Under the pieces are notes generated by a model, which did not search any database, had not been told where the DNA came from, and was given only the letters and a program-made list of their open reading frames with translations. A program made the position numbers and the translations under genes. DNA of 64,000 bases, taken from NCBI GenBank assembly GCA_028714035.1, contig JAQTNA010000020.1:1-64000 (forward strand), written 5' to 3'. Positions 1-8,680 of this stretch are shown here, in pieces. How positions within the stretch are numbered: position 1 is the stretch's first letter; the number at the start of each line of letters is the position of its first letter. The stretch is from Rhodocyclaceae bacterium. Lineage in GTDB: Bacteria > Pseudomonadota > Gammaproteobacteria > Burkholderiales > Rhodocyclaceae.

Positions 1-47
1 TTCTCGTCTGACAGCACCAACGCCGCCCGCCCACTTTTCCTCGCCAT
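1..47 (-). CDS. N-terminal fragment of possible IS630-type transposase (runs off left edge)
   Basis: On the minus strand an ATG at 47 is preceded by a GGGGGTG ribosome-binding-like stretch and opens MARKSGRAALVLSDE before the window ends. This short N-terminus resembles the start of IS630-family transposases, which often begin with a basic MAR/MPR segment followed by a hydrophobic 'LVLS-E-E' run. Only 15 residues are visible, so the call rests on pattern memory, not on a domain. If correct, the bases between about 48 and 120 would hold one end of the element. It could equally be an unrelated small gene. Confidence 0.35.
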   Translation of the reverse strand, partial: MARKSGRAALVLSDE

Positions 48-121
48 GATCACCCCCTATAGTTCCGGGGGCATCATGGCAAATATCACCTATATTGTAA
101 ACGTATTACTGGAACGATCTA

Positions 122-619
122 CTAGTGAGTCAGCGCTTCCACCCGCGCGCGGGCAATGGCGGCCTTCATCTCCAGGTCGGCATCACCGATCTTCTGCTTT
201 TCTTCCGGACTGAGGCGAACCCGGCGGGACTTTTCCACGCAGGGTATGATGGCATAGCGCGGATCGCCGGCCCGCCAGTCGTGGGGCAGGCAGAGGAGTA
301 TCTTTTCCGCCGGAACCCCCGCGATCACCGCGGCCTCGCGCGAGAAGCGCTTCCTGGCCTCCTTCACCCTTGCCTGGAGGAATGCGACCTGGGTCGGCGA
401 CTGGATCACCGCGGAAGCTGCCGGGTGATTCTGGGCGTACGCGGGCCGCTCTACCCAGGCCGCGCCGAGGACCGCCACCACGACTGCCATCATTCCCAGG
501 TCTCTAAGCTTCGCCGCCACCGCCAGTCCTCGCAGGTCCAAACAACACATAACGCGCCCGAAGGATAAACGGTTGACCCGAACTTCCCGCACCCCCGAAT
601 ATACTTTCTCCCCTGTCAT
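122..619 (-). CDS. Small exported hypothetical protein
   Basis: I do not recognise the family. The likely mature protein follows a hydrophobic segment ending AYAQ (start MMAVVVAVLG at about 493), which looks like a signal peptide with cleavage after AYA. The longer frame from 619 adds 42 residues of basic sequence and lacks a convincing ribosome-binding site, so 493 may be the true start. The mature part is charged, has two isolated cysteines (LLCLP and IIPCVEK) and ends in a helical stretch. It sits alone between the left-edge element and sat, on the opposite strand to sat. A cell-envelope location is inferred. Confidence 0.55.
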   Translation of the reverse strand: MTGEKVYSGVREVRVNRLSFGRVMCCLDLRGLAVAAKLRDLGMMAVVVAVLGAAWVERPAYAQNHPAASAVIQSPTQVAFLQARVKEARKRFSREAAVIAGVPAEKILLCLPHDWRAGDPRYAIIPCVEKSRRVRLSPEEKQKIGDADLEMKAAIARARVEALTH

Positions 620-802
620 CAGTAGAGCTGATTCCTCATATAAAAAGAATACGCTTTTCTAGTCCTCCGCTCTCGGATAAGGTGCTGCGAGTTTAATAAA
701 CGGCCGTCTACAGGCCGTCGCGGCCGACACACCGGATCGCACCCGGCCCCAAGAGATGGCAAAGCCCAAAACAGAACAGAATATCCAAAGGAGGAGAACG
801 CA

Positions 803-2008
803 ATGTCGTTAGTCAATCCCCACGGTGGTGGATCCTTGAAACCTCTGCTGCTGTCCGGCGCCGCGCTGGAAGCCGAGCAGAAGCGCGCCGCCGGCCTGCC
901 CAAGCTTCAGGTCAGCTCCCGCGAGTCGGGCGACATCATCATGCTGGGCATCGGCGGCTTCACTCCGCTGGACGGTTTCATGACCCACTCCGACTGGCAG
1001 GGCGTCTGCGACGGCATGAAGATGGCCAATGGCCTGTTCTGGCCCATCCCCGTCACCCTGTCCACCGACGACGAAGGCATCAAGGTCGGTGACGACGTCG
1101 CCCTGGCCGACGGCGAGACCGGCGAGATTCTCGCCACCATGTCGGTCACCGAGAAGTACGGCATTGACAAGGCCCACGAGTGCATGGAGGTCTACAAGAC
1201 GACCGACATGGAGCATCCCGGCGTCAAGATGGTCATGGCCCAGGGCAAGTACAACCTGGCCGGTCCGATCAAGGTCTTGTCCACCGGCGGCTTCAAGGAG
1301 AAGTACGGCGAGCAGTTCATGACGCCGGCCGAAACGCGCGCCAAGTTCGAACAGATGGGCTGGAAGCGCGTGGCCGCCTTCCAGACGCGCAATCCCATGC
1401 ACCGTTCCCACGAGTACCTGGCCAAGATCGCCATCGAGACCATGGATGGCGTGCTGATCCACTCGCTCCTGGGCAACCTGAAGCCGGGCGACATCCCCGC
1501 CGAAGTGCGCTCCGAGGCGATCGAGGTCCTGACCAAGAATTACTTCGCCCCGAACACCACGATCCAGGCCGGCTATCCGCTGGACATGCGTTATGCCGGT
1601 CCGCGCGAGGCCCTGCTGCACGCCCTGTTCCGCCAGAACTATGGCTGCTCGCACCTGATCGTCGGCCGCGACCACGCCGGCGTGGGCGACTTCTACGGCC
1701 CCTTCGACGCCCAGAAGATTTTCGACGAAATCCCCAAGGATGCCCTCGAAACCAAGAACATGAACATTGACTGGACGTTCTGGTGCAAGAAGTGCGGCGG
1801 CATGGCTTCCCAGCGCACCTGCCCGCACACCAAGGATGACCGCATCCTGTTGTCCGGCACCAAGGTCCGCTCCATGCTGTCCGAAGGCCAGGATCTCCCG
1901 GTCGAGTTCAGCCGTCCCGAAGTGGCCAAGGTGCTGCAAAAGTACTATGCAAGCCTTTCCGCGGAGCAGAACGTGAAGGTCGAGTTGAAGGGCCATTCGG
2001 CCGCGTAA
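803..2008 (+). CDS. sat: ATP sulfurylase (sulfate adenylyltransferase), dissimilatory type
   Basis: Catalyses APS + PPi <-> sulfate + ATP; in a sulfur oxidiser it runs towards ATP. The 401-residue protein carries the nucleotide-binding motif [10 protein letters not shown] (residues 194-203, with the HxxH-like H200/H203) and [15 protein letters not shown] (288-302). A CxxC...CPH set near 328-342 is typical of the zinc-containing homo-oligomeric enzymes of sulfur oxidisers. The start is fixed by an AAGGAGGAG ribosome-binding site 8 bases upstream. It is the first gene of sat-aprB-aprA, all on the plus strand, so the cluster encodes the APS pathway of sulfite oxidation. The 183-base upstream region holds no promoter that I can name. 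Confidence 0.96.
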   Translation: MSLVNPHGGGSLKPLLLSGAALEAEQKRAAGLPKLQVSSRESGDIIMLGIGGFTPLDGFMTHSDWQGVCDGMKMANGLFWPIPVTLSTDDEGIKVGDDVALADGETGEILATMSVTEKYGIDKAHECMEVYKTTDMEHPGVKMVMAQGKYNLAGPIKVLSTGGFKEKYGEQFMTPAETRAKFEQMGWKRVAAFQTRNPMHRSHEYLAKIAIETMDGVLIHSLLGNLKPGDIPAEVRSEAIEVLTKNYFAPNTTIQAGYPLDMRYAGPREALLHALFRQNYGCSHLIVGRDHAGVGDFYGPFDAQKIFDEIPKDALETKNMNIDWTFWCKKCGGMASQRTCPHTKDDRILLSGTKVRSMLSEGQDLPVEFSRPEVAKVLQKYYASLSAEQNVKVELKGHSAA

Positions 2009-2012
2009 GAGG

Positions 2013-2036
2013 TGGGGCGGGCTTGAAGCCCGCCAT
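2013..2036. repeat. Single-unit copy of REP-like palindrome in sat-aprB spacer
   Basis: GGCGGGCTT-G-AAGCCCGCC forms a perfect 9-bp stem just after the sat stop codon. It matches one half of the dispersed doublet seen at 5230 and 12928. It may form a hairpin in the sat-aprB transcript and separate their mRNA levels. Confidence 0.7.
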
Positions 2037-2174
2037 ACAGTATTTGGAAGACCGTACCCGCCGGAAGCGGAACCGCTGAGTGCGTTTTTGGCCACCGGCC
2101 AAGGTCGGGTTCGGAATCTAAATGATGGACCGCTGATCCAACAGCGGATTGATAGCTATCAAGGAGAGTAAATA

Positions 2175-2648
2175 ATGCCAACCTTTGTTCGTACCGAAAA
2201 GTGCGACGGCTGCAAGGGTCAGGACAAGACCGCCTGCATGTACATCTGCCCGCATGACCTGATGAAGCTGGACAAGGACGGTTCCGATACCGGCCACGCC
2301 ATGAAGGCGTACAACCAGGAGCCGGAGCAGTGCTGGGAGTGCTACTCCTGCGTCAAGATCTGCCCGCAAGGCGCCATCGAAGTCCGTCACTACGCCGACG
2401 TCGTGCCCCTGGGCGGTTCCGTTCAGCCCATGCGCGGTTCCGACTCCATCATGTGGACCATCAAGTTCCGCAACGGCGTCATGAAGCGTTTCAAGTTCCC
2501 GATCCGTACCACGGCCGAAGGCTCCATTGATCCGTACGGTTCGAAGCCCATGCCCAAGCTGGCCGACATCATGCAGACGGGTTCCTTCACCCGCGACATG
2601 ATGGGTGGCTTCCGCGCCGGCAAGCCCGAAGAACTGATCCGCAAGTAA
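2175..2648 (+). CDS. aprB: Adenylylsulfate reductase beta subunit (iron-sulfur)
   Basis: Electron-transfer subunit of the cytoplasmic APS reductase. Eight cysteines in two ferredoxin-like groups (residues 10, 13, 21, 25 and 53, 56, 59, 63) would bind two [4Fe-4S] clusters; CxxCxxC-xxx-CP at 53-64 is the classical motif. The 157-residue length is normal for AprB. A clear AAGGAG ribosome-binding site precedes the ATG, and aprA follows after 22 bases, so the two subunits are co-transcribed. In this organism it passes electrons released by sulfite oxidation onwards; no aprM or qmoABC membrane partner lies in this window. Confidence 0.97.
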   Translation: MPTFVRTEKCDGCKGQDKTACMYICPHDLMKLDKDGSDTGHAMKAYNQEPEQCWECYSCVKICPQGAIEVRHYADVVPLGGSVQPMRGSDSIMWTIKFRNGVMKRFKFPIRTTAEGSIDPYGSKPMPKLADIMQTGSFTRDMMGGFRAGKPEELIRK

Positions 2649-2670
2649 TCTTTGATCGAGGAACTGAAAA

Positions 2671-4698
2671 ATGGCTGGAACTTTTGACAAGCCCGAAGTA
2701 GTTCAGGAAGAACTGGACGTTCTCCTGATCGGCGGCGGTATGGCCTGCTGCGGCACCGCCTATGAAATCATGCGCTGGAACGAGGCCGTCAAGGCCGAGA
2801 CCGGCAGGGATCTGAAGATCAAGCTGGTGGACAAGGCTGCCATGGACCGCTCCGGCGCCGTGGCCCAGGGTCTGTCCGCCATCAACACCTACATCGGCGA
2901 CAAGCAGGATCCCGCCGACTACGCCCGCATGGTCTCCAACGACCTGATGGGTATCACCCGCGACGACCTGGCCTACGACCTGGGCCGCAACGTGGATGAC
3001 TCCGTGCACCTGTTCGAAGAGTGGGGCCTGCCCATCTGGAAGACGGACGCCGACGGCGTGCGCCACGACGGCGCCGAGTCCATCAAGGAAGGCCTGCCCC
3101 TGCTGAAGGACGGCGGCCAGCCCGTGCGTTCCGGCAAGTGGCAGATCATGATCAACGGCGAATCCTACAAGTGGATCGTCGCCGAGGCCGCCAAGAAGGC
3201 CCTGGGCCTGGACCGCATCCAGGAACGCGTCTTCATCGTTCACCTGATCAACGACAAGAACGACAAGGGCCGTATCGCTGGCGCCGCTGGTTTCTCCACC
3301 CGCGACAACACGATCTACATCTACAAGGCCAAGGCCATCATGCTGGCCGCCGGCGGCTGCGTTAACCTGTTCCGTCCCCGCTCCGTCGGTGAAGGCCAGG
3401 GCCGCGCCTGGTACCCGGTGTGGAACGCCGGTTCCACCTACTCGATGGCGGCGGAAGCCGGCGCCGAGCTGACCATGATGGAAAACCGCTTCGTGCCCGC
3501 CCGCTTCAAGGACGGTTACGGCCCGGTCGGTGCCTGGTTCCTGTTGTTCAAGGCCAAGGCCACCAACGCCTATGGCGAAGACTACATGACCAAGAACAAG
3601 GAAATGCTGAACGACTACCCGCCCTACGGGCAGGCCGCCGTTCCCGCTTCCTGCCTGCGCAACCACCTGATGCTGAAGGAAATGAAGGAAGGCCGCGGCC
3701 CCATCTACATGGACACCGTGACCGCCCTGGCCAAGCTGCGCGAGACCCTGTCGCCCAAGGAAGTGAAGCATCTGGAAGCCGAAGCCTGGGAAGACTTCCT
3801 GGACATGTGTATCGGCCAGTGCGGCGTCTGGGTTGGCGAGAACATCGAGCCCGAGAAGAAGATGTCCGAGCTCATGCCCACCGAGCCCTACCTCTTGGGT
3901 TCCCACTCCGGCTGCTGCGGCATCTGGGTGTCCGGCCCGACGGACGTCGGCGCTCCGACCGAAGAAGGCCTGCCCGGCGTTCCCTCGCACCTGCCCTCCG
4001 GCTGGAACTGGGGCTATCGCTCCATGACCACGGTTCGTGGCTTGTTCACCGCCGGTGACGGCGTGGGCGCTTCCGGCCACAAGTTCTCCTCCGGCTCCCA
4101 CGCCGAAGGTCGTATGGCTGCCAAGGCCATGGTCAAGTACTGCCTGGACAACCCGGACCTGAAGCCCGAGTTCGACGAGAGCCCGGAAGAAATCGCCGAG
4201 GCCATCTGGAAGCCGGTTTCCACCTTCCTGCAGTTCAAGGACTACAGCACCGCCATTGACGTCAACCCCAACTACATCACGCCCAAGATGCTGCAGTTCC
4301 GTCTGCAGAAGATCATGGACGAGTACGTTGCCGGCGTCGGCACCTACTACAACACCAACGACAAGATGTTGGCCGTTGCAGAAGAAAAGCTGGAAATGCT
4401 GAAGGAAGACTCCAAGAAGATGCGTGCCAAGGACCTGCACGAACTTCTGCGCGCCTGGGAAAACTACCACCGTATCCTGACGGCCGAAGCCCACATGAAG
4501 CACATCCAGTTCCGCGAAGAAAGCCGTTACCCCGGCTTCTACTATCGCACCGACAAGAACTTTGTCGACGAAGAGAACTGGCACTGCTTCGTGAACTCGG
4601 TCTACGACAAGCAGTCCAAGAAGTGGACCTGCTTCAAGCGCAAGCACGTGGATCTGGTGGACAAGTCCAAGCTGTTCAAGCCCGCTCAGCCTCACTAA
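2671..4698 (+). CDS. aprA: Adenylylsulfate reductase alpha subunit (FAD)
   Basis: Catalytic flavoprotein that forms APS from sulfite and AMP (reverse direction in sulfate reducers). The N-terminus holds the FAD Rossmann motif LIGGGMACCGTAYE (19-32), and further family blocks are visible, for example AAGGCVNLFRPRS and the HSGCCGIWVSGP segment, followed by the C-terminal helical domain. The length, 675 residues, is close to the family norm. It follows aprB directly and ends before a strong terminator, so it closes the sat-aprBA unit. Codon use is strongly biased to C/G-ending codons, consistent with high expression. Confidence 0.97.
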   Translation: MAGTFDKPEVVQEELDVLLIGGGMACCGTAYEIMRWNEAVKAETGRDLKIKLVDKAAMDRSGAVAQGLSAINTYIGDKQDPADYARMVSNDLMGITRDDLAYDLGRNVDDSVHLFEEWGLPIWKTDADGVRHDGAESIKEGLPLLKDGGQPVRSGKWQIMINGESYKWIVAEAAKKALGLDRIQERVFIVHLINDKNDKGRIAGAAGFSTRDNTIYIYKAKAIMLAAGGCVNLFRPRSVGEGQGRAWYPVWNAGSTYSMAAEAGAELTMMENRFVPARFKDGYGPVGAWFLLFKAKATNAYGEDYMTKNKEMLNDYPPYGQAAVPASCLRNHLMLKEMKEGRGPIYMDTVTALAKLRETLSPKEVKHLEAEAWEDFLDMCIGQCGVWVGENIEPEKKMSELMPTEPYLLGSHSGCCGIWVSGPTDVGAPTEEGLPGVPSHLPSGWNWGYRSMTTVRGLFTAGDGVGASGHKFSSGSHAEGRMAAKAMVKYCLDNPDLKPEFDESPEEIAEAIWKPVSTFLQFKDYSTAIDVNPNYITPKMLQFRLQKIMDEYVAGVGTYYNTNDKMLAVAEEKLEMLKEDSKKMRAKDLHELLRAWENYHRILTAEAHMKHIQFREESRYPGFYYRTDKNFVDEENWHCFVNSVYDKQSKKWTCFKRKHVDLVDKSKLFKPAQPH

Positions 4699-4717
4699 GC
4701 GGTAGCTAGGAAGAAGT

Positions 4718-4753
4718 AAAAGGCCGGGAACCGAAAGGTTCCCGGCCTTTTTT
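4718..4753 (+). terminator. Rho-independent terminator after aprA
   Basis: A 15-bp stem (AAAAGGCCGGGAACC paired with GGTTCCCGGCCTTTT) around a GAAA tetraloop is followed by more T residues. It lies 20 bases after the aprA stop and should end the sat-aprBA transcript. Confidence 0.95.
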
Positions 4754-4798
4754 CATGCCGTTTCAAAAAAGTGTCGGGTTGCGCTACGGCAAGCCGAC

Positions 4799-5206
4799 CT
4801 ACTCCTCCTCGTCCGCCTCCTTGACCCCGGAGGCCAGCGCTTCCAGCCGCTTGTCGGACTGGCGCAGGCGGTACACCAGGATGCGCATGACCTCCATGGC
4901 GAAGTGGGGCATGTCGGTCACCAGATGCTGAAAGCGCGACTCGTTGATGGCCACGAAATCGCAGTCCGTCACGGCCTGCACGCTGGCGGAGCGAAAGCTG
5001 CCGGGCTCGATCAACCCCATTTCCCCCACCAGGGTGCTGGGAATCGCCGTTTCCAGCACCTGGTCGCCCAGGATGATGTTTGCCTTGCCCACGGCCAGGA
5101 CGTACATCTTGCCGTTGCTCAGTTCTCCTTCCCGGAAGAGAAAGTCCCCGGCCGGCACCTGCACGACCTCCGGATCATGGCGGAACACATGGAATAGCAC
5201 GGACAT
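4799..5206 (-). CDS. Small stand-alone cyclic-nucleotide-binding-type protein
   Basis: A 135-residue protein consisting almost only of a Crp/cNMP-binding beta-barrel: FLFREGELSNGKMYVLAVGKA, then a Gly-Glu-Met segment (VGEMGLIEPG) and SASVQAVTDCDFVAINE, ending in a helix. There is no DNA-binding domain, so it is not a Crp-type regulator. I chose the ATG at 5206 because CAGGAG lies just upstream; an upstream in-frame ATG at 5275 lies inside a REP-like repeat. It sits between aprA and the APAT-like gene on the opposite strand. Role unknown; two other proteins in this window (Ser/Thr kinase and 48610-49134) carry the same type of domain. Confidence 0.8.
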   Translation of the reverse strand: MSVLFHVFRHDPEVVQVPAGDFLFREGELSNGKMYVLAVGKANIILGDQVLETAIPSTLVGEMGLIEPGSFRSASVQAVTDCDFVAINESRFQHLVTDMPHFAMEVMRILVYRLRQSDKRLEALASGVKEADEEE

Positions 5207-5229
5207 GGTGAAACTCCTGGCGAAATGAC

Positions 5230-5275
5230 GTGGGGCGGGCTTCAGCCCGCCATGGCCGGCTGAAGCCGGCCCCAC
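5230..5275. repeat. REP-like doublet (GTGGGGCGGGCTTCAGCCCGCC type)
   Basis: Two adjacent palindromic units, GGCGGGCTTCAGCCCGCC and GGCCGGCTGAAGCCGGCC, flanked by GTGG...CCAC. The same arrangement recurs at 12928-12981 and, with a GTAGGTCGGG outer part, at seven further places. Confidence 0.85.
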
Positions 5276-5438
5276 GGCGGGAGATGCAACTATCCATCAT
5301 CCGTCGGCCGCTGTCCAGCACACACATTCTTGATCTGGATGATTTGCGCGCCCCCTCCTTTCCACTATCATGACGGCAACGGTCGTATCGGATTAAGAAC
5401 CGTTCATTCAATAACTTATAACCATATAGAGACAAATC

Positions 5439-6602
5439 ATGACCTCCGGCCCGAGAGAGATCGTCACCCCCTTTCGTCCCATCCCCCTGGAAGTGCCGGA
5501 AGGCATGAAACCCAACGAATTCTTCAACAGCACCGAGAACCTGAACGACCTGGTGCACAACAACGGGCTGCTACAGAATCCGGAAGGCCTGCTCCTCTAT
5601 CGCAAGGCCCTGGGCCACAGCAACGAATTCGACGCCTCCATCATCTACAACACCTCCAGGAGCATCCTGGACCCCCTGGGCCGACCGGTGCGCCGGACCC
5701 AGGTGCCCGACTCGGTGAAGAACGTCTGGAATCGCATGAACCAGATCATCATCGCCTGGATGCTGGAGCGCTACCCCGACCCGGACGAGACCCTGGTGCT
5801 GGCGGGGGAGGCCAGCCTGGACGCGACCTGGCCCCTCACCTCCCCCGGCGTGCCCAGCATCCGCATGCTGCACAACCACTTCATCGTCTTCAACAAGGCC
5901 CAGCTGCGGGACGCCCCCATCGCCGACCCGAACAACCCCAACCTCACCGACGGCGGCCAGCATTCCCTGTTCCAGGCCTACATGAGAGACGTCTATCGCG
6001 CCTTCTTCGAGGGCCTGGATCTGAAGATCCTCCAGCCCTGCCAGGACGGCTCCTGCAAGATCGCCCTCACCGGCTACCCCCAGGGCCTTCCCAGCTGGGA
6101 AATCACCGGTGGCGTGGATGCGCTCAAGGAAGTCCGCTTCTGGAAGGAATACGACACCATCCTCAAGGGCTTCATTGACTTCTACCGCACCTTCTTCAGC
6201 CAGGTGTCCACCCGGAACGCCCCCTTGCCCCGGGACATCTACTTCCCGGAACTGGTGGAGAACCGGCTCCAGTTCAACAACGATTTCCTGAAGACCGCCC
6301 GGATGGTGCGCGACCACTGCATCACGGACGCCAAGTACGCCAACGCCATCCGCTGGCAGCCGGCCTTCAAGCAGCTTATCTACAGGAACGATGCGGGCAA
6401 GCTGATCGTCACCATCAGCCAGAATTCCATCGGCAATGCCATCACGGAGATGCTGGGCGTCGTGGTCAAACGCGCGCCGGACGCGGAGGCCTACGGCCGC
6501 GACGAGCCGACCCTGATCGAAAAGCTGCTGGAAGTACGCCGCCGCCTGGTGGAGGCCGACCTGGGCCAGGGCATCGCCACGCCCTATTGGTCCGCCAACT
6601 AG
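5439..6602 (+). CDS. Probable adenylylsulfate:phosphate adenylyltransferase (APAT, 'ADP sulfurylase')
   Basis: A 387-residue soluble protein with an H-N-H motif in SIRMLHNHFIVF (H145, H147), the place where GalT/HIT-type nucleotidyltransferases have the histidine that becomes nucleotidylated. APAT of Thiobacillus denitrificans (APS + Pi -> ADP + sulfate) is a GalT-like enzyme of about this size, and the position 0.7 kb after aprA in a sat-aprBA cluster fits. That identity is inference from fold type, size and context; the sequence alone shows only a GalT/HIT-like histidine motif. It is transcribed from its own promoter region after a 230-base gap and an opposite-strand gene. Confidence 0.6.
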   Translation: MTSGPREIVTPFRPIPLEVPEGMKPNEFFNSTENLNDLVHNNGLLQNPEGLLLYRKALGHSNEFDASIIYNTSRSILDPLGRPVRRTQVPDSVKNVWNRMNQIIIAWMLERYPDPDETLVLAGEASLDATWPLTSPGVPSIRMLHNHFIVFNKAQLRDAPIADPNNPNLTDGGQHSLFQAYMRDVYRAFFEGLDLKILQPCQDGSCKIALTGYPQGLPSWEITGGVDALKEVRFWKEYDTILKGFIDFYRTFFSQVSTRNAPLPRDIYFPELVENRLQFNNDFLKTARMVRDHCITDAKYANAIRWQPAFKQLIYRNDAGKLIVTISQNSIGNAITEMLGVVVKRAPDAEAYGRDEPTLIEKLLEVRRRLVEADLGQGIATPYWSAN

Positions 6603-6724
6603 CCCGGATTTCCCCATAAGCCGCCTTAACCGCGGAGCCCCAGAGTCGCCGGGAAAACAAGGCATTGCATGACCATGCCGGCTCCATCGAAGCATGGTGA
6701 GCCCTTGAGCCGGAGAATTCCTTT

Positions 6725-6758
6725 CTTTTCTCTGCCTCTCCCGGTCTCTGCGGTGAAT
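6725..6758. repeat. Copy of 'CTCTGCGTCTCTGCGGTGAA' dispersed repeat
   Basis: Degenerate copy (TCTCTGCCTCTCCCGGTCTCTGCGGTGAATT) of a repeat also found at 31009, 41629, 41718 and, shortened, at 57981. It lies in the spacer between the APAT-like gene and the diguanylate cyclase. Confidence 0.6.
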
Positions 6759-6808
6759 TGTTTTCTGGTTCAGGGTTAGAATCGCGTGAAACGCCCCGGA
6801 TACGCACC

Positions 6809-8617
6809 ATGCCCACGCTGACCAATCCTTCGGAAATCGCCCGCGAAACCTTTCGTCTCCTTGCACAACGCCGCATACCGCCGACGCCGGACAATTTCCG
6901 CGCGCTCTACATGGAGGTATCGGGTGACGCGGGCAGTGGCGAAGGCTTTCCCGACAAGACGCTGAGATCCCTGGCCGACGGCCTGCCCAAGGACACGCCG
7001 GACCAGCAACGCCTGGCACGGGAACTGGAGCAGGCCTTGCGCGGCGCGGACTGGAATGCCTACCGCGGCACCCTCCTCAACTTCGTGACGACCCTGTCCG
7101 CGACGCAAAGGCTCGCCTGGGGCAAGCTCATCGGCGAATTGATCCGGCGTCTGGAGAGCCGGCATGGGGCCATGAGCAGCACGCGGAAGCGGGAGTCCCT
7201 GGACCACGTCCTGGAATCCGCCTCGAACCCCGACACGCTCTTCAACCGCCTGCAGGGCCTGCTCCGTTCCTGGCGCCAGGCGGAAGGCGAACCTTCCGCG
7301 AACGCCGCCGTGGAAGTCGCCGACAACCTGGCCGAGGAGGAAGCTTTCGAGACGGTTCCGGACACGCAGGCCAGTCCGGCCACCGTTCCTGCCGTGCCGA
7401 AGGCCGGTTCCGAGGCCTTGCTGTCGGAGCTGAGGGACATCTTCGCCTTCACGCTGGAATCCGCCATCGCGCCCCAGATTCGGGAATCGGCGCAACTCAC
7501 CGAGGAAGCCCGGGGCCTGGCCAGGGACATCCGCGCCACCGCGACGCCCGCCGATCTTGAGCAGTTCTCCGGGCGCCTGAAGCACTTCGCCCGCCAACTG
7601 GAAGTGCTGGCGGAAGACCAGTCGGACCTGCACCAGGGCCTGCTGAAGCTCGTGCAGTTGTTGCTCGAAAATGTCGGCGGCATGGTGGAGGACGACCACT
7701 GGCTACAGGGTCAGATCGAGGTATTGCGCGCCATCGTCGAGCAGCCCCTGTCCATCCGGATCATCGAGGACGCGGAACGCCGCCTGAAGGAAGTCATCTT
7801 CAAGCAGTCCCAGCTGGAAGTCGGCCTGGTGGAGGCCAAGGACGCCCTGAAGAACATGCTCGCCGGCTTCGTGGACCAGTTGGCCGAGTTTTCCGACGCC
7901 ACTTCGGACTACCACGACAAGATCGAGTCCTGCGCCGATCGGATTTCCACCGCGCAGGACGTCCGGGAGATCGGCAGCGTGCTGTCGGAGGTGATGCAGG
8001 AAACCCGCGCCATGCAGGAAAGCGCCCAGCATTCCCGGGACGAATTGCGCCAGACCCAGGAGCGGGTCCGGACTTCCGAGGAACGCATCCGGCAACTCGA
8101 GAGCGAGCTGGAAATAACCAGCGATCTGGTGCGTTACGACCAGTTGACCGGTGCCCTGAACCGCCGGGGCATGGAGGAAATGCTACAGAAGGAGGTGGGG
8201 CGGGCGGAGCGCCATGAAAGCCAGCTCTGCATCGGTTTGCTGGACATTGACGACTTCAAGCGGATCAACGACTCCCTCGGCCACGACGCGGGCGACGATG
8301 CCCTGATCCATCTGGCCAAGCTCTGCCGGGCGACCCTGCGCCCACAGGACACCGTGGCACGCTACGGCGGCGAGGAGTTCGTCGTACTGCTACCGGAAAC
8401 GGGCCTGGAGGATGCCACCACCGCCCTCGTGAGGCTGCAAAGAGAGCTGACCAAACATTTCTTCCTGCACGACAACCAGAAGGTTCTGATCACCTTCAGC
8501 GCTGGCGTCACCCGCTTCCACGCGGGGGAGCCCCAGGCAAACGCCGTGAAGCGCGCCGATACCGCCATGTATCAGGCCAAGCAGAGCGGCAAGAACCGGG
8601 TCGTCTCAGTAGAGTAG
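6809..8617 (+). CDS. Diguanylate cyclase with long N-terminal helical region
   Basis: Makes cyclic di-GMP from two GTP. The C-terminal GGDEF domain has an intact active site RYGGEEF (GGEEF from residue 520) and an inhibitory I-site RPQD exactly five residues before it. The N-terminal 430 residues contain no transmembrane segment or named sensor; they are helical, with a predicted coiled coil (RDELRQTQERVRTSEERIRQLE) feeding directly into the cyclase. The start MPTLTNPSEIARE at 6809 is preferred to an upstream ATG because the family usually begins with this segment. The stop codon TAG is the first bases of a REP-like repeat. Cytosolic, presumably controlling motility or biofilm. Confidence 0.9.
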   Translation: MPTLTNPSEIARETFRLLAQRRIPPTPDNFRALYMEVSGDAGSGEGFPDKTLRSLADGLPKDTPDQQRLARELEQALRGADWNAYRGTLLNFVTTLSATQRLAWGKLIGELIRRLESRHGAMSSTRKRESLDHVLESASNPDTLFNRLQGLLRSWRQAEGEPSANAAVEVADNLAEEEAFETVPDTQASPATVPAVPKAGSEALLSELRDIFAFTLESAIAPQIRESAQLTEEARGLARDIRATATPADLEQFSGRLKHFARQLEVLAEDQSDLHQGLLKLVQLLLENVGGMVEDDHWLQGQIEVLRAIVEQPLSIRIIEDAERRLKEVIFKQSQLEVGLVEAKDALKNMLAGFVDQLAEFSDATSDYHDKIESCADRISTAQDVREIGSVLSEVMQETRAMQESAQHSRDELRQTQERVRTSEERIRQLESELEITSDLVRYDQLTGALNRRGMEEMLQKEVGRAERHESQLCIGLLDIDDFKRINDSLGHDAGDDALIHLAKLCRATLRPQDTVARYGGEEFVVLLPETGLEDATTALVRLQRELTKHFFLHDNQKVLITFSAGVTRFHAGEPQANAVKRADTAMYQAKQSGKNRVVSVE

Positions 8618-8680
8618 GTCGGGATTCATCCCGACATCAGTTGTAGGGCCGGCCAATGTCGGGCTGAAGCCCGACCTACA
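8614..8680. repeat. REP-like doublet supplying stop codons of two convergent genes
   Basis: GTAGGTCGGGATTCATCCCGACA ... TGTCGGGCTGAAGCCCGACCTAC. The outer TAG on each strand is the stop codon of the diguanylate cyclase (8615-8617) and of the histidine kinase (8676-8678). The stems could also act as a bidirectional transcription end. Confidence 0.85.

Noticed and set aside
2587..4695. A 702-codon open frame on the minus strand opposite aprA, and similar long frames opposite sat, dnaK and the RND pumps
   Set aside because: They are antisense shadows caused by GC-rich third positions; the plus-strand proteins have full family motifs, the shadows have none.
5331..5350. TTGATCTGGATGATTTGCGC upstream of APAT as an FNR site
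   Set aside because: Only the left half-site matches; the right half (ATCAA) is not present.
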